Positions 25,628-33,627 of a stretch of DNA of 64,000 nt are shown here, piece after piece (the first letter of the stretch is position 1; every line of letters starts with the position of its first letter). The stretch lies in assembly GCA_963925035.1 (NCBI GenBank), contig CAWUSK010000012.1, positions 88,934 to 152,933 of the forward strand, in the 5' to 3' direction. The notes under the pieces were generated by a model. The model saw only the letters and a program-made list of their open reading frames with translations. It made no database searches and was not told the origin of the DNA. The position numbers and the translations under genes were made by a program. The DNA is from UBA4466 sp963925035. Lineage in GTDB: Bacteria; Bacteroidota; Bacteroidia; Flavobacteriales_D; Crocinitomicaceae.

Positions 25628-26125
25628 TCAAACTCGTTTTCCTATTTCAATCACTTCTAAATCGTGAATTTTGTCTTTTGTAATTGAGAACCTCAAAAGG
25701 GTTTTAACGGAATGAAACCCTTTAAATCCACATGCTCCAGGATTCATCCATAGCATCTTATAATTGGGGTCCATTTTGACTAATAATATATGAGAATGCC
25801 CGCAAATAAATAGTTTAGGAGCTTTTTCTTCGAGTAATTCTTTCGCTTTGGGATAATATTTACCTGGTTTTCCAGCAATATGTGTGATTAGCACTTCAAC
25901 ATCTTCGCACTTAAATCTGACAGATTCCTTTAACTCACTTCTGATTTCCTCACCGTCAATATTTCCGTAAACACCACGAAATGGTTTAAACTTTTTTAAA
26001 TCGTCTACCACACCAATGGTTCCAATATCACCAGCGTGCCAAATTTCATCTACGTTTTTAAAATATTCGTAAATCTTTGGGTCGACATAGCCATGTGTGT
26101 CGGACATTAAGCCAATTCTCATCAT
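25628..26125 (-). CDS. Calcineurin-like metallophosphoesterase (YfcE/MJ0936 type)
   Basis: 165 residues, the normal size for this family. Metal ligands are visible in MSDTHG (motif I), HAGDIG (II), YGNIDGE (III), THIAGKPG (IV) and CGHSH (V). YfcE-like enzymes hydrolyse phosphodiesters, with the physiological substrate generally unknown. The gene overlaps the lycopene cyclase gene upstream by 4 bp, so it is the last member of the carotenoid operon. A link to isoprenoid metabolism is only positional. Confidence 0.85.
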   Translation of the reverse strand: MMRIGLMSDTHGYVDPKIYEYFKNVDEIWHAGDIGTIGVVDDLKKFKPFRGVYGNIDGEEIRSELKESVRFKCEDVEVLITHIAGKPGKYYPKAKELLEEKAPKLFICGHSHILLVKMDPNYKMLWMNPGACGFKGFHSVKTLLRFSITKDKIHDLEVIEIGKRV

Positions 26126-26802
26126 TTAGCAAGTAGTTTTTTGATGAATTCAAACGCCAAAATATTTGAAACGATCAAAGCAAAATTATACAGAACGTCT
26201 TCCATTGGAATCGTGAATATACGGTAATCTACTTTTTGAGCATCGTTGTACCAAACAACTGGAAATTCAGTAAATTCACCGGTTAGAAATCCATTCACTA
26301 TGAAAAAAGGCATTAAAATGAAGCAAAATGCAATGGAAATAAATCGATATTGAGGGTTTCTCATCATCCAAAAGAGAACAATGCTTGAAGCGACAATGGA
26401 TAAGAGTGTATAATAGCCTATATCGTCTAGAAATACCATATTCAATGCGTAAAGCGGAATGAAAAACGTAAAAACTCGATTTAATATAATGAATTGATAA
26501 GACCTAAAAAAGTACTTACAGCATTCATAAATAAAGGTACATGCAAAAGGAACAATAATAAAGAAAAGAATTTCTTCAATGGGTAAATGAAAGATGTAAA
26601 TTCCAGTAATGAATTCCGGATTGAAGCCCCAAAAACCATATTGAGTAAAAATAATATCCCATATAATAAAAGGAATGGCAATTATTAGAGCAGCCAATAA
26701 GGAACTTTTCCACGATTTAGCGTATTGAATATTATTATCGAAACTCAATAATAATGGACAAGCTAATGTTGCTATATCAAGTATGAGATAGAGCGATTTC
26801 AT
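26122..26802 (-). CDS. crtY: Lycopene beta-cyclase, CrtYcd type
   Basis: 226 residues, fully membrane-embedded with about seven helices. Two tandem lycopene-cyclase domains are recognisable: the first with FNPEFITGIYIFHLPIEEIL, which is the family signature (PEEI.FF.), the second less conserved. Such fused CrtYcd proteins convert lycopene to beta-carotene. It overlaps crtZ upstream and the phosphoesterase downstream by 4 bp each, so translation is coupled. The flavin-binding CrtY type is ruled out by the absence of a dinucleotide-binding motif. Confidence 0.85.
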   Translation of the reverse strand: MKSLYLILDIATLACPLLLSFDNNIQYAKSWKSSLLAALIIAIPFIIWDIIFTQYGFWGFNPEFITGIYIFHLPIEEILFFIIVPFACTFIYECCKYFFRSYQFIILNRVFTFFIPLYALNMVFLDDIGYYTLLSIVASSIVLFWMMRNPQYRFISIAFCFILMPFFIVNGFLTGEFTEFPVVWYNDAQKVDYRIFTIPMEDVLYNFALIVSNILAFEFIKKLLAK

Positions 26803-27236
26803 TTCTTCCAGAATTTTTTAGGGAATAGAAGTAAGCCAAAGCTTACGCCATCTTCTTTTTCTACTTTTTCGTGATGTCCACGATGCGCGGCTTTCAATGA
26901 ATCAAGGTATTTTCCGTTTAAGTTGTCCAGCCAATTGTATCTACGGTGGACAATTACTTCATGAAAAAGAAAGTAGATTAATCCGTAAAAGGTAAATCCA
27001 AAACCAAGACCGATAGATAGTGGAGCCCAGTAAATGAATCCTAACATGATACAAAGCCAAGAAGGAATTGCGAAGACTAAAAAGAAGAGATCGTTGCGCT
27101 GAAATTTATGGCCTGTTGGTTGGTGATGATCGCGGTGAATCCCCCATAAAACGCCATGCATAAGATACTTGTGTGCCAACCAAGCAACAAATTCCATTGC
27201 GATAAAACCGCTTATAAAACCTATGAAAAATAACAT
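26799..27236 (-). CDS. crtZ: Beta-carotene hydroxylase
   Basis: 145 residues, four membrane helices, and the His-box pattern of the fatty-acid-hydroxylase superfamily: HKYLMH, HRDHH, HEVIVHRR and HRGHH. These ligate a di-iron centre. CrtZ hydroxylates the beta-ionone rings of beta-carotene, giving cryptoxanthin and then zeaxanthin, the usual yellow pigment of marine Flavobacteriia. It is 18 bp downstream of crtB and overlaps crtY by 4 bp. Confidence 0.9.
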   Translation of the reverse strand: MLFFIGFISGFIAMEFVAWLAHKYLMHGVLWGIHRDHHQPTGHKFQRNDLFFLVFAIPSWLCIMLGFIYWAPLSIGLGFGFTFYGLIYFLFHEVIVHRRYNWLDNLNGKYLDSLKAAHRGHHEKVEKEDGVSFGLLLFPKKFWKK

Positions 27237-27254
27237 CTCACCGAAGTTAAGAAT

Positions 27255-28091
27255 TTAAAGTCGATTGATAGAGTGGCGAATCAATGATTTTGCATATAAC
27301 AAGGTTTTAAGACTCGCTGGAATAGAAAAACGCTCATTCATTAAATCAGTTAATGTTTGCTTTTCGATGTGTTTCAAGAGAGAAGAGTAATACCTGTAAC
27401 TCATGTAAACGCCAAAACGAGAAGATTTTGGAAGCATTGTAATTCCTTTGTAAGCTTCAATAAAGTCCTTTTTAATTTCTGCTTCGATGGCCAATTTATT
27501 CTCCAATGTCATATTATTGGTATCAACATTTGGGAAATATAGGCGACCTAATATTTGAGAATCGTCTTTAATATCTCGCAGGAAATTTATTTTTTGAAAC
27601 GCAGCTCCTAAACGCATTGCGTAAGGTTTTAACTTTTCATATTCCTCTGAATCACCATAAACGAATATCTTTAAACACATTAGTCCAACTGCTTCTGCAG
27701 AACCGAAAATGTACTCGTCATACTTTTCTTGAGTATAGTTTACTGGATTAAGATCCATTTCCATACTATTGAAAAATTGATTAATTAATTCAAAATCAAT
27801 GTTGTATTTGTTTACAGTGGACTGAAATGAATTTAATATTGGATTCAATGAAATTCCTCTTTCTATAGCAAGAAATGTAGCTTCTTTGAATTCTAGTAAA
27901 AGTGTCTCCTTATCGAAATCATGAAATGAATCTACAATCTCATCTGCAAAACGAACCATGCCATAAATCGCATGTACATCATTTCTGATTTTTTTATCTA
28001 ACTTACTGACACCCGAGTAGAAAGACGTACTGTACGTCATCGTAACGTGCTTGGAAGCGTGGTAACAATATGTATCAAAAAGAGACTTCAA
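27255..28091 (-). CDS. crtB: Phytoene synthase
   Basis: 278 residues if translation starts at TTG 28091. That choice makes the start overlap the crtI stop as TTGA and begins the protein with MKSLFDTYCYHASKHVTMTY, the family N-terminus. The longer frame up to 28178 lies wholly inside crtI. Motifs: YSTSFYSG, YGMVRFADEIVDSF (first Asp-rich motif), GAAFQKINFLRDIKDD (second) and GRLYFP. CrtB condenses two geranylgeranyl diphosphates to phytoene. No crtE gene is in the window, so the precursor comes from elsewhere. The non-ATG start may set the ratio of CrtB to CrtI. Confidence 0.9.
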   Translation of the reverse strand: MKSLFDTYCYHASKHVTMTYSTSFYSGVSKLDKKIRNDVHAIYGMVRFADEIVDSFHDFDKETLLLEFKEATFLAIERGISLNPILNSFQSTVNKYNIDFELINQFFNSMEMDLNPVNYTQEKYDEYIFGSAEAVGLMCLKIFVYGDSEEYEKLKPYAMRLGAAFQKINFLRDIKDDSQILGRLYFPNVDTNNMTLENKLAIEAEIKKDFIEAYKGITMLPKSSRFGVYMSYRYYSSLLKHIEKQTLTDLMNERFSIPASLKTLLYAKSLIRHSINRL

Positions 28092-29551
28092 TCTTCTGTA
28101 ATTAGTTGTTTTGCTGCTATTTTTCCTGATATTAACGCTGGTGGCATACCAGGCCCAGGAACCGTTAGCTGCCCACAAAAGTATAGATTTTTTAGCTTCG
28201 ATGTTAGCTTTGGCTTTAAATGTGCAGTTTGTTTTAGTGTGTTTGCCAATCCATAGGCATTTCCTTTATAGGCGTTGTACTCTGATTTAAAGTCGTTTAC
28301 GCTAAAAGATTGCTTGTAATTGATGATTGATTTTATTTCTCTACCCAATTGTTTTTCCATTCGAGAAATAATTAAATTGAAGTAGTTATCTTGATTTTCT
28401 CGCGAATCTTCCAAGTCAGGTGCGATAGGAATTAAAATCATCAAATTCTCATGACCTTCGGGTGAAATAGCATCATCCGTTTTGGAAGCGGCGCAGACGT
28501 AGAATAATGGTTTACTTGGCCATTGTGGAGTTTCGTAAATTTCCTTTCCGTGTTGTTCTAAACTTTCATCGAAGAATAAATTGTGATGCTCTAATCCACT
28601 GACTTTTTCAGATAAACCAATGTAAAACAATAACGAGCTAGGTGCCATTTTTCGCTTGTCCCAATAGTTTTCGTCGTAGCGTCTGAATTCTTTGGGTAAC
28701 AACTTCTGTTCTACGTGGTTGTAATCTGCCCCAGCGACGATAGCGTCGAAGTTGATTATTTCATTTTTTATTTTTAGTCCTTTGACTTGCTTGTTCTCAA
28801 CGATAATTTCTGAAACTGGCGATTCATAATGGTAACGAACGCCGTGTTTTTTTCCAATTTTTTCCAATGCATTCGCAATTGCGTTCATTCCGCCTTCTGG
28901 ATACCAAGTTCCCAATTCTAAATCTGCATAGTTCATTAAAGTATACAGCGCTGGAATTTTTGAAGCGCGTTCTCCTAAAAATAATACGGGAAAGTTCAAT
29001 ATGTTTTGTGCTTTTTCAGATTCAAAACGATTGGAAACGTCCTTTTCTACCGATTTAAACATGTCCAGTTTTAGCGCTCCTTTTGCGATTTCAAATTTTA
29101 GAAGTTCTCCGATTTTCAACCCTGGAATTTCAATAAACGATCGCATCGAAGTGTTGTACTTCATTTTAGCATGCTCTAGAAAGCGATTTAATTTCTTTCC
29201 ACCGTCTTTTTCAAATCCATCAAATAAATTGAGTAATTCACCACGTCCAGCTGGAATTGAAGTCGATTCGTTGTTCTTCCAAAAAACTTTATACGCAGGA
29301 TCTAATCGCTTTAAAGCAAAATAGTCACTTCGATTTTCATCTAATTCAGAAAACAAACGATCAATAACATCGGGCATCCAATACCATGAAGGTCCCATGT
29401 CAAAAGTGTACCCTTGGTCTTTGTAGACTTGCGAACGACCGCCAGCCATTTTATTTTTATCGTACACATCAACACTATAACCTTTTTTCGCAAGGTAACA
29501 GGCAGCATAAAGACTTGAAAGTCCCGCTCCGATGATTCCGATTTTCTTCAT
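28088..29551 (-). CDS. crtI: Phytoene desaturase
   Basis: 487 residues. The N-terminal FAD/NAD-binding motif GIIGAGLSSLYAACYLAKKG and the C-terminal bacterial-type phytoene-dehydrogenase segment (NLYFCGQLTVPGPGMPPALI) frame the usual CrtI fold. CrtI introduces four double bases' worth of desaturation into phytoene, giving lycopene. It is the first gene of the operon crtI-crtB-crtZ-crtY-phosphoesterase, all on the minus strand with overlaps or short gaps. A consensus -7 box ends 4 nt before the ATG, predicting a leaderless mRNA. No CrtW ketolase is present, so zeaxanthin is the expected product. Confidence 0.93.
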   Translation of the reverse strand: MKKIGIIGAGLSSLYAACYLAKKGYSVDVYDKNKMAGGRSQVYKDQGYTFDMGPSWYWMPDVIDRLFSELDENRSDYFALKRLDPAYKVFWKNNESTSIPAGRGELLNLFDGFEKDGGKKLNRFLEHAKMKYNTSMRSFIEIPGLKIGELLKFEIAKGALKLDMFKSVEKDVSNRFESEKAQNILNFPVLFLGERASKIPALYTLMNYADLELGTWYPEGGMNAIANALEKIGKKHGVRYHYESPVSEIIVENKQVKGLKIKNEIINFDAIVAGADYNHVEQKLLPKEFRRYDENYWDKRKMAPSSLLFYIGLSEKVSGLEHHNLFFDESLEQHGKEIYETPQWPSKPLFYVCAASKTDDAISPEGHENLMILIPIAPDLEDSRENQDNYFNLIISRMEKQLGREIKSIINYKQSFSVNDFKSEYNAYKGNAYGLANTLKQTAHLKPKLTSKLKNLYFCGQLTVPGPGMPPALISGKIAAKQLITED

Positions 29552-29555
29552 GCGT

Positions 29556-29563
29556 CAAAGTTA
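29556..29563 (-). promoter_or_regulatory. -7 box TAACTTTG, 4 nt before the crtI ATG
   Basis: An exact TAnnTTTG match on the minus strand. The four-base gap (ACGC) to the ATG puts the predicted transcription start at the start codon. This box is identical to the one before the tatA/B-like gene. Confidence 0.5.
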
Positions 29564-29650
29564 AGGAGAATATCTTTAATTGTGAAGAAGTCTAAGAAGA
29601 TTAGATGATTTTTCGAGTAATCGAGTATCTTAGCATTGTATTCAAATCGC

Positions 29651-30691
29651 ATGAAGAAAAATAAGGTCGAAGATTGGATTAAAAAGAAGCGTGACTTTCG
29701 CGAGAGTTTAAGTCCTGCAGAGCTATTTGATGGAATTTCTGAATCTAACATCACCTCATTGAGTGCTGCAATAACATTGATTGAAAGTCAAAATTCAAAA
29801 CACAGAAAAGCGGCGAATGAATTACTTCAATTGTGCTTACCAAAAAGCGGGAATTCAATTCGTATTGGAATTACGGGGGTTCCAGGAGTAGGAAAGAGTA
29901 CGTTCATTGAATCTTTTGGAAAGGTTTTAGTGGCTCATGGAAAAAAAGTTGCGGTTTTGGCAGTTGACCCTTCCAGCTCCGTTTCACACGGTAGTATTTT
30001 AGGGGATAAAACACGCATGAACGAGTTATCTGTGATGGATGAAGTATTTATTCGTCCTTCACCGGCTGGAGACACACTTGGAGGTGTAGCACAGAAAACG
30101 CGCGAAAGTATAATTTTGTGCGAAGTAGCAGGATTTGATTTTATTTTGATAGAAACAGTTGGAGTTGGACAATCGGAAACGGTTGTGAAGTCTATGGTCG
30201 ATTTCTTCTTGTTGTTAATGCTTTCTGGTGCTGGAGATGAATTGCAAGGAATAAAGAAAGGAATCATGGAAATGGCAGATGCGCTGGTAATTACTAAAAC
30301 GGACGGAGACAATGTTCGAAAAGCAAATCAAGCAGCACAGGAATACAGAAATGCATTGCATTTATTCCCGCCAAATGCCAATAATTGGATTCCGCAGGTT
30401 TTTACGTGCAGTGCATACGACAACAATAATATTGACAAAGTGTATCGTGTTGTCAAAGAATTTGAAACGAAAGTAAAAGAAAACGGACACTTTGAATTGA
30501 CACGAAAAACACAGGATAAAAAGTGGTTGAAAGAAACCTTAAAAGAATTAATCCTCAACGATTTCTTTGCGTCCAGCGAACATATAGAAGCGTTAAATGA
30601 AATAGAAAACGAAGTAGTAGAGGGGAAGTTGACTTCTTTTCAAGCTGCAGAAAAATTATTTAAGCAATACAAAGATGGCGGAGGAATTTAA
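29651..30691 (+). CDS. meaB: MeaB/ArgK-type G-protein chaperone of methylmalonyl-CoA mutase
   Basis: 346 residues from the ATG at 29651; an upstream in-frame TTG at 29636 adds only five residues. P-loop GITGVPGVGKST, the LAVDPSSS motif, DKTRM, RPSPAGDTLGGVA and ETVGVGQSE are the signature of MeaB, which loads and protects the adenosylcobalamin of methylmalonyl-CoA mutase. The mutase itself (mutA/B) is not in the window. The C-terminal ~60 residues form the dimerisation helix. The S4 gene overlaps its 3' end by 17 bp. Confidence 0.93.
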   Translation: MKKNKVEDWIKKKRDFRESLSPAELFDGISESNITSLSAAITLIESQNSKHRKAANELLQLCLPKSGNSIRIGITGVPGVGKSTFIESFGKVLVAHGKKVAVLAVDPSSSVSHGSILGDKTRMNELSVMDEVFIRPSPAGDTLGGVAQKTRESIILCEVAGFDFILIETVGVGQSETVVKSMVDFFLLLMLSGAGDELQGIKKGIMEMADALVITKTDGDNVRKANQAAQEYRNALHLFPPNANNWIPQVFTCSAYDNNNIDKVYRVVKEFETKVKENGHFELTRKTQDKKWLKETLKELILNDFFASSEHIEALNEIENEVVEGKLTSFQAAEKLFKQYKDGGGI

Positions 30692-30884
30692 GATTGAAGG
30701 AGATTACATTGAGTTAATTCAATTGCTAAAGGCAACAGGAATTGCACAAACAGGCGGTCACGCAAAAATGATTGTGGACGATGAAGTCGTTTTTAGAAAC
30801 GGTGAATTGGAAACACGTAAACGCGCGAAATTAATTCCAGGCGATGTCATTGTGATTGAAGATATTACGGTGAATTTGGTGTAG
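30675..30884 (+). CDS. S4-domain RNA-binding protein (YbcJ/YaaA type)
   Basis: 69 residues, a stand-alone S4 fold: YIELIQLLKATGIAQTGGHA, KMIVDDEVVFRNGELETRKR, then a beta strand. This is the full length of YbcJ/YaaA-like proteins, which bind structured RNA; in Gram-positives the homologue stands near dnaA/recF. It overlaps meaB by 17 bp, so translation is coupled. Its RNA target is unknown. Confidence 0.85.
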   Translation: MAEEFKIEGDYIELIQLLKATGIAQTGGHAKMIVDDEVVFRNGELETRKRAKLIPGDVIVIEDITVNLV

Positions 30885-30899
30885 AAGATATTCAACAAA

Positions 30900-31421
30900 T
30901 CAAAACAACCCTTGTACTTCTTTCTTCAAAATATCAACTGTAATCTCAGTTGGCAATGTTCCAACTTCAGCTGCAATCTCAAATATTTTGCCAGCTAAAT
31001 CTAGCGCCATAGAAGTTGCTTCCATTTGTCGACCTGCAAGATTGATGATTTTGATCGTTTCTTCTTTTGATTTCTTTACCATGTTCCAAGCATCCAAAGA
31101 AATGAACATTTGCTGTGCAATATTGTGCTCGTATTCTTCACGGATAGATTCAAGTAACTTCACTTGAAACCCTGCAGCAGGCAATCCTGGGTTATTTAAG
31201 CGCATGATCAAACTGTTTGGGTGAATACGCTCCATCAGCAATATAGCACGTTGGTAGGCATCCACGCGGTTCGGCAAGAAAAATGTTTGGCGCTCTCTCT
31301 TTAATTCAATTTGCATGGAACGAACTTCATTTTGCGAAGCATTGCGCATAAAGTAAATAGCAGTTAACATCACAGCTCCTGCTGGAATGATGATTAAGGC
31401 AAGTTGAAGAACGATATCCAT
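30900..31421 (-). CDS. Conserved membrane-anchored protein (DUF7935-like), function unknown
   Basis: 173 residues: one N-terminal helix (about 5-25, LQLALIIIPAGAVMLTAIYF) and a helical cytoplasmic part with QIELKRERQTFFLPNRVDAY and QRAILLMERIHPNSLIMRL. The pattern 'FLPLRVDAYQRLILLLERI.P..LI.R' is a widespread Bacteroidota-only family of unknown role. It has its own -7 box upstream at 31443-31450. It lies tail-to-tail with the S4 gene, with 15 bp between them. Confidence 0.7.
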   Translation of the reverse strand: MDIVLQLALIIIPAGAVMLTAIYFMRNASQNEVRSMQIELKRERQTFFLPNRVDAYQRAILLMERIHPNSLIMRLNNPGLPAAGFQVKLLESIREEYEHNIAQQMFISLDAWNMVKKSKEETIKIINLAGRQMEATSMALDLAGKIFEIAAEVGTLPTEITVDILKKEVQGLF

Positions 31422-31442
31422 GGTTTCATTTTTTTAGTGTTA

Positions 31443-31450
31443 CAAATATA
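31443..31450 (-). promoter_or_regulatory. -7 box TATATTTG of the DUF7935-like gene
   Basis: An exact TAnnTTTG match on the minus strand, 21 bp before the ATG at 31421. No clear -33 element. Confidence 0.5.
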
Positions 31451-31562
31451 TAATTCTATTTTTCATGAAAGTAACAAAGTAGACACTAAGATATTAAGAA
31501 GAAAGACCTGAAGACTAGTTTAATTTTAGCGAATAAGTCTTAATGTCTTGTATCTTGAAGTC

Positions 31563-31589
31563 TTGGCTCTATTTAATTTCCTAACTTTG
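31563..31589 (+). promoter_or_regulatory. Promoter of the second DEAD-box helicase gene (TTG-N16-TAACTTTG)
   Basis: The -7 box TAACTTTG (31582-31589) and a TTG (31563-31565) 19 bp upstream match the Bacteroidota sigma-ABfr consensus in sequence and spacing. This is the best complete promoter in the window. The GTG start follows 19 bp later. Confidence 0.6.
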
Positions 31590-31608
31590 TCACTTAAACA
31601 AAAGCCTT

Positions 31609-32727
31609 GTGAGCAAATTTGAAGAATTAGGAGTACGAAAGGATTTTATCCGTGGATTGGAGGAATTGAAAATTATTGTTCCAACTGAAATTCAGAAAAA
31701 GGTGATTCCGATTTTGCTGGAGAAAAACACAGATCTTGTCGGTCAAGCACAAACTGGAACTGGAAAAACTGCTGCTTTCGGACTTCCCTTATTGCAAACG
31801 ATAGATCCTCAATTCAATCACATTCAAGCGTTGATTCTTTGTCCAACTAGAGAATTGGGGCAACAAGTTGCTAAGCAATTGTTCAAGTACACGAAATATT
31901 CTGAAAAAGTATTTACTGAAGCAGTTTTTGGTGGTGCTCCAATTGATCTGCAAATAGCAGCATTGCAACGTCCAACACATATTGTCGTAGCAACACCAGG
32001 TCGTTTAATCGATTTGATCGAAAGAGAAGCGGTTGATTTAAGCGAAGTGATGACACTTGTGCTTGATGAAGCAGACGAAATGCTAAGCATGGGCTTTAAA
32101 GAGGAATTGGATAAAATTTTAAACGCCTTGTCAAGCGTCGAAAATAAATGGTTGTTTTCTGCAACAATGCCAGAAGGAATTGAGCAAATAGTGAAGCAAC
32201 ACCTCTCCAAAGACGCAATTCACATTAAAGTAGGAGGAAAGGACGTTGTCAATCAAAAAATTCAACATCAGTTTCTGGTTTGCGATGATAATGACAAATT
32301 TTACATTCTTACCGAATTCCTGAAAACGGAAAAAAATAATCGTGGAGTTATTTTTTGCAGAACCAAAGTTGCGACACAGAAATTGACAAAACAATTGATT
32401 GCAAAAAATGTTTTGGCAGATTGCATTCACGGTGATTTACAACAACGTGAACGTGATAAAGCAATGCGTGCGTTTAAGAACAAAGCGGTTCAGATATTAG
32501 TCGCAACAGATGTAGCTGCGCGTGGGATTGACATCGAAGGATTGTCTTACGTCGTTCATTACCAATTGCCTGAAAACGAAGAATACTACACGCATAGAAG
32601 TGGTAGAACTGCTCGTGCAGGAAAAGAAGGAACTTCCATTGCGATTATCAATCCAAATGAAGTGAAGCAAATTCGTAAATACGAACGTTATTTATCAATT
32701 TCGTTCCGAGAAATAAAAGCACGCTAA
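31609..32727 (+). CDS. DEAD-box RNA helicase, core only (RhlE-like)
   Basis: 372 residues starting at GTG 31609. All core motifs are present: VPTEIQKKVIP (Q motif), AQTGTGKT, PTRELGQQ, VLDEADEML, FSATMP, ATDVAARGID and HRSGRTARAG. It ends soon after motif VI with no C-terminal RNA-binding domain or tail, unlike the helicase at 2865. The two cores are paralogous. It probably unwinds rRNA or mRNA helices and may depend on partners for targeting. The WD40 gene starts 6 bp downstream, and co-transcription is likely. Confidence 0.92.
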   Translation: MSKFEELGVRKDFIRGLEELKIIVPTEIQKKVIPILLEKNTDLVGQAQTGTGKTAAFGLPLLQTIDPQFNHIQALILCPTRELGQQVAKQLFKYTKYSEKVFTEAVFGGAPIDLQIAALQRPTHIVVATPGRLIDLIEREAVDLSEVMTLVLDEADEMLSMGFKEELDKILNALSSVENKWLFSATMPEGIEQIVKQHLSKDAIHIKVGGKDVVNQKIQHQFLVCDDNDKFYILTEFLKTEKNNRGVIFCRTKVATQKLTKQLIAKNVLADCIHGDLQQRERDKAMRAFKNKAVQILVATDVAARGIDIEGLSYVVHYQLPENEEYYTHRSGRTARAGKEGTSIAIINPNEVKQIRKYERYLSISFREIKAR

Positions 32728-32733
32728 TCAATT

Positions 32734-33627
32734 ATGTTTCAAAAACAGAAGGAAATAACAGGTCATTCCGGGGCAATTTATTGTTGTTTGGCTACTGATC
32801 GGTTTATTTATTCTGGAGGTGCTGATCATTACTTAACGCGCTGGAGTATTACAACTGGAGAGCAAGATAAGTTTGCCATTAAGTTTGAATATTCGATTTA
32901 CGCTTTAGAATTTATTAACGATGACATTCTTGTTGTAGGCTTATCCAGCGGGGGAATGCATTTTTTCGATTTGAAGGAACGAAAGGAAATCAAGTTTTTC
33001 ACACAACATACAAAGGCAGTTTTTTCTATAAAATATAATTCACACAAGAATCAATTGTATGTTACAGATGCCGAAGGGAATTTATCTGTGTGGAATACGG
33101 TAGATTATTCTCTGATGATTTACATACCTTTAGATTGTGGGAAAATTCGAAAAATGGGTATATCTCCAACTGGTGATTTCCTTGCTTTGGCCTGCCAAGA
33201 CGGAATGATTCGAATTCTGGATACAGAGTATTTCAACGAGTTAAAAACCATCAATGCGCACAAAGATGGTACAACCTCAATTCTATTTCATCCCTTGAAT
33301 GCAGACCTGTTGATTTCTGGTGGAAAAGATGCGTTGATCAAAGTCTGGAGGTGGAACCAAGAAGAATTGGTTGAAACGATTGTTGCACATAATTACGCCG
33401 TTTACGATTTAATAGCGCTTGATGAAGGTCAAACGTTTGTTTCTGCAAGTCGTGATAAAACGGTTAAAATATGGAATACAAACGACTTTTCCTTTGTGCA
33501 GAAATTGGAGTTAAAAACTGGGGGGCATCGTCATTCTGTGAATAAACTGTCTGCAATAAATGAAAACACATTTGTATCTTGTTCAGACGACAGTAGTCTA
33601 AAAGTCTGGGAATCGATTAGTGAATAA
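32734..33627 (+). CDS. WD40-repeat protein
   Basis: 297 residues making about seven WD40 blades, a complete propeller: GHSGAIYCCLATDRFIYSGG, HTKAVFSIKYNSHKNQLYVT, AHKDGTTSILFHPLNADLLI, AHNYAVYDLIALDEGQTFVS and RHSVNKLSAINENTFVSCSD. No signal peptide, so it is cytoplasmic and probably a scaffold. It is 6 bp after the helicase gene, which makes a role in an RNA or ribosome complex plausible but unproven. Its 3' end overlaps the convergent membrane protein gene by 11 bp. Confidence 0.9.
   Translation: MFQKQKEITGHSGAIYCCLATDRFIYSGGADHYLTRWSITTGEQDKFAIKFEYSIYALEFINDDILVVGLSSGGMHFFDLKERKEIKFFTQHTKAVFSIKYNSHKNQLYVTDAEGNLSVWNTVDYSLMIYIPLDCGKIRKMGISPTGDFLALACQDGMIRILDTEYFNELKTINAHKDGTTSILFHPLNADLLISGGKDALIKVWRWNQEELVETIVAHNYAVYDLIALDEGQTFVSASRDKTVKIWNTNDFSFVQKLELKTGGHRHSVNKLSAINENTFVSCSDDSSLKVWESISE

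Noticed and set aside
31450..31570. Repeated CTTAATGTCTT/GAAGTCTT-like words between two genes
   Set aside because: They look like imperfect inverted repeats of short words, but no stable hairpin with a T run or a clear unit could be fixed by eye, so no element is claimed.
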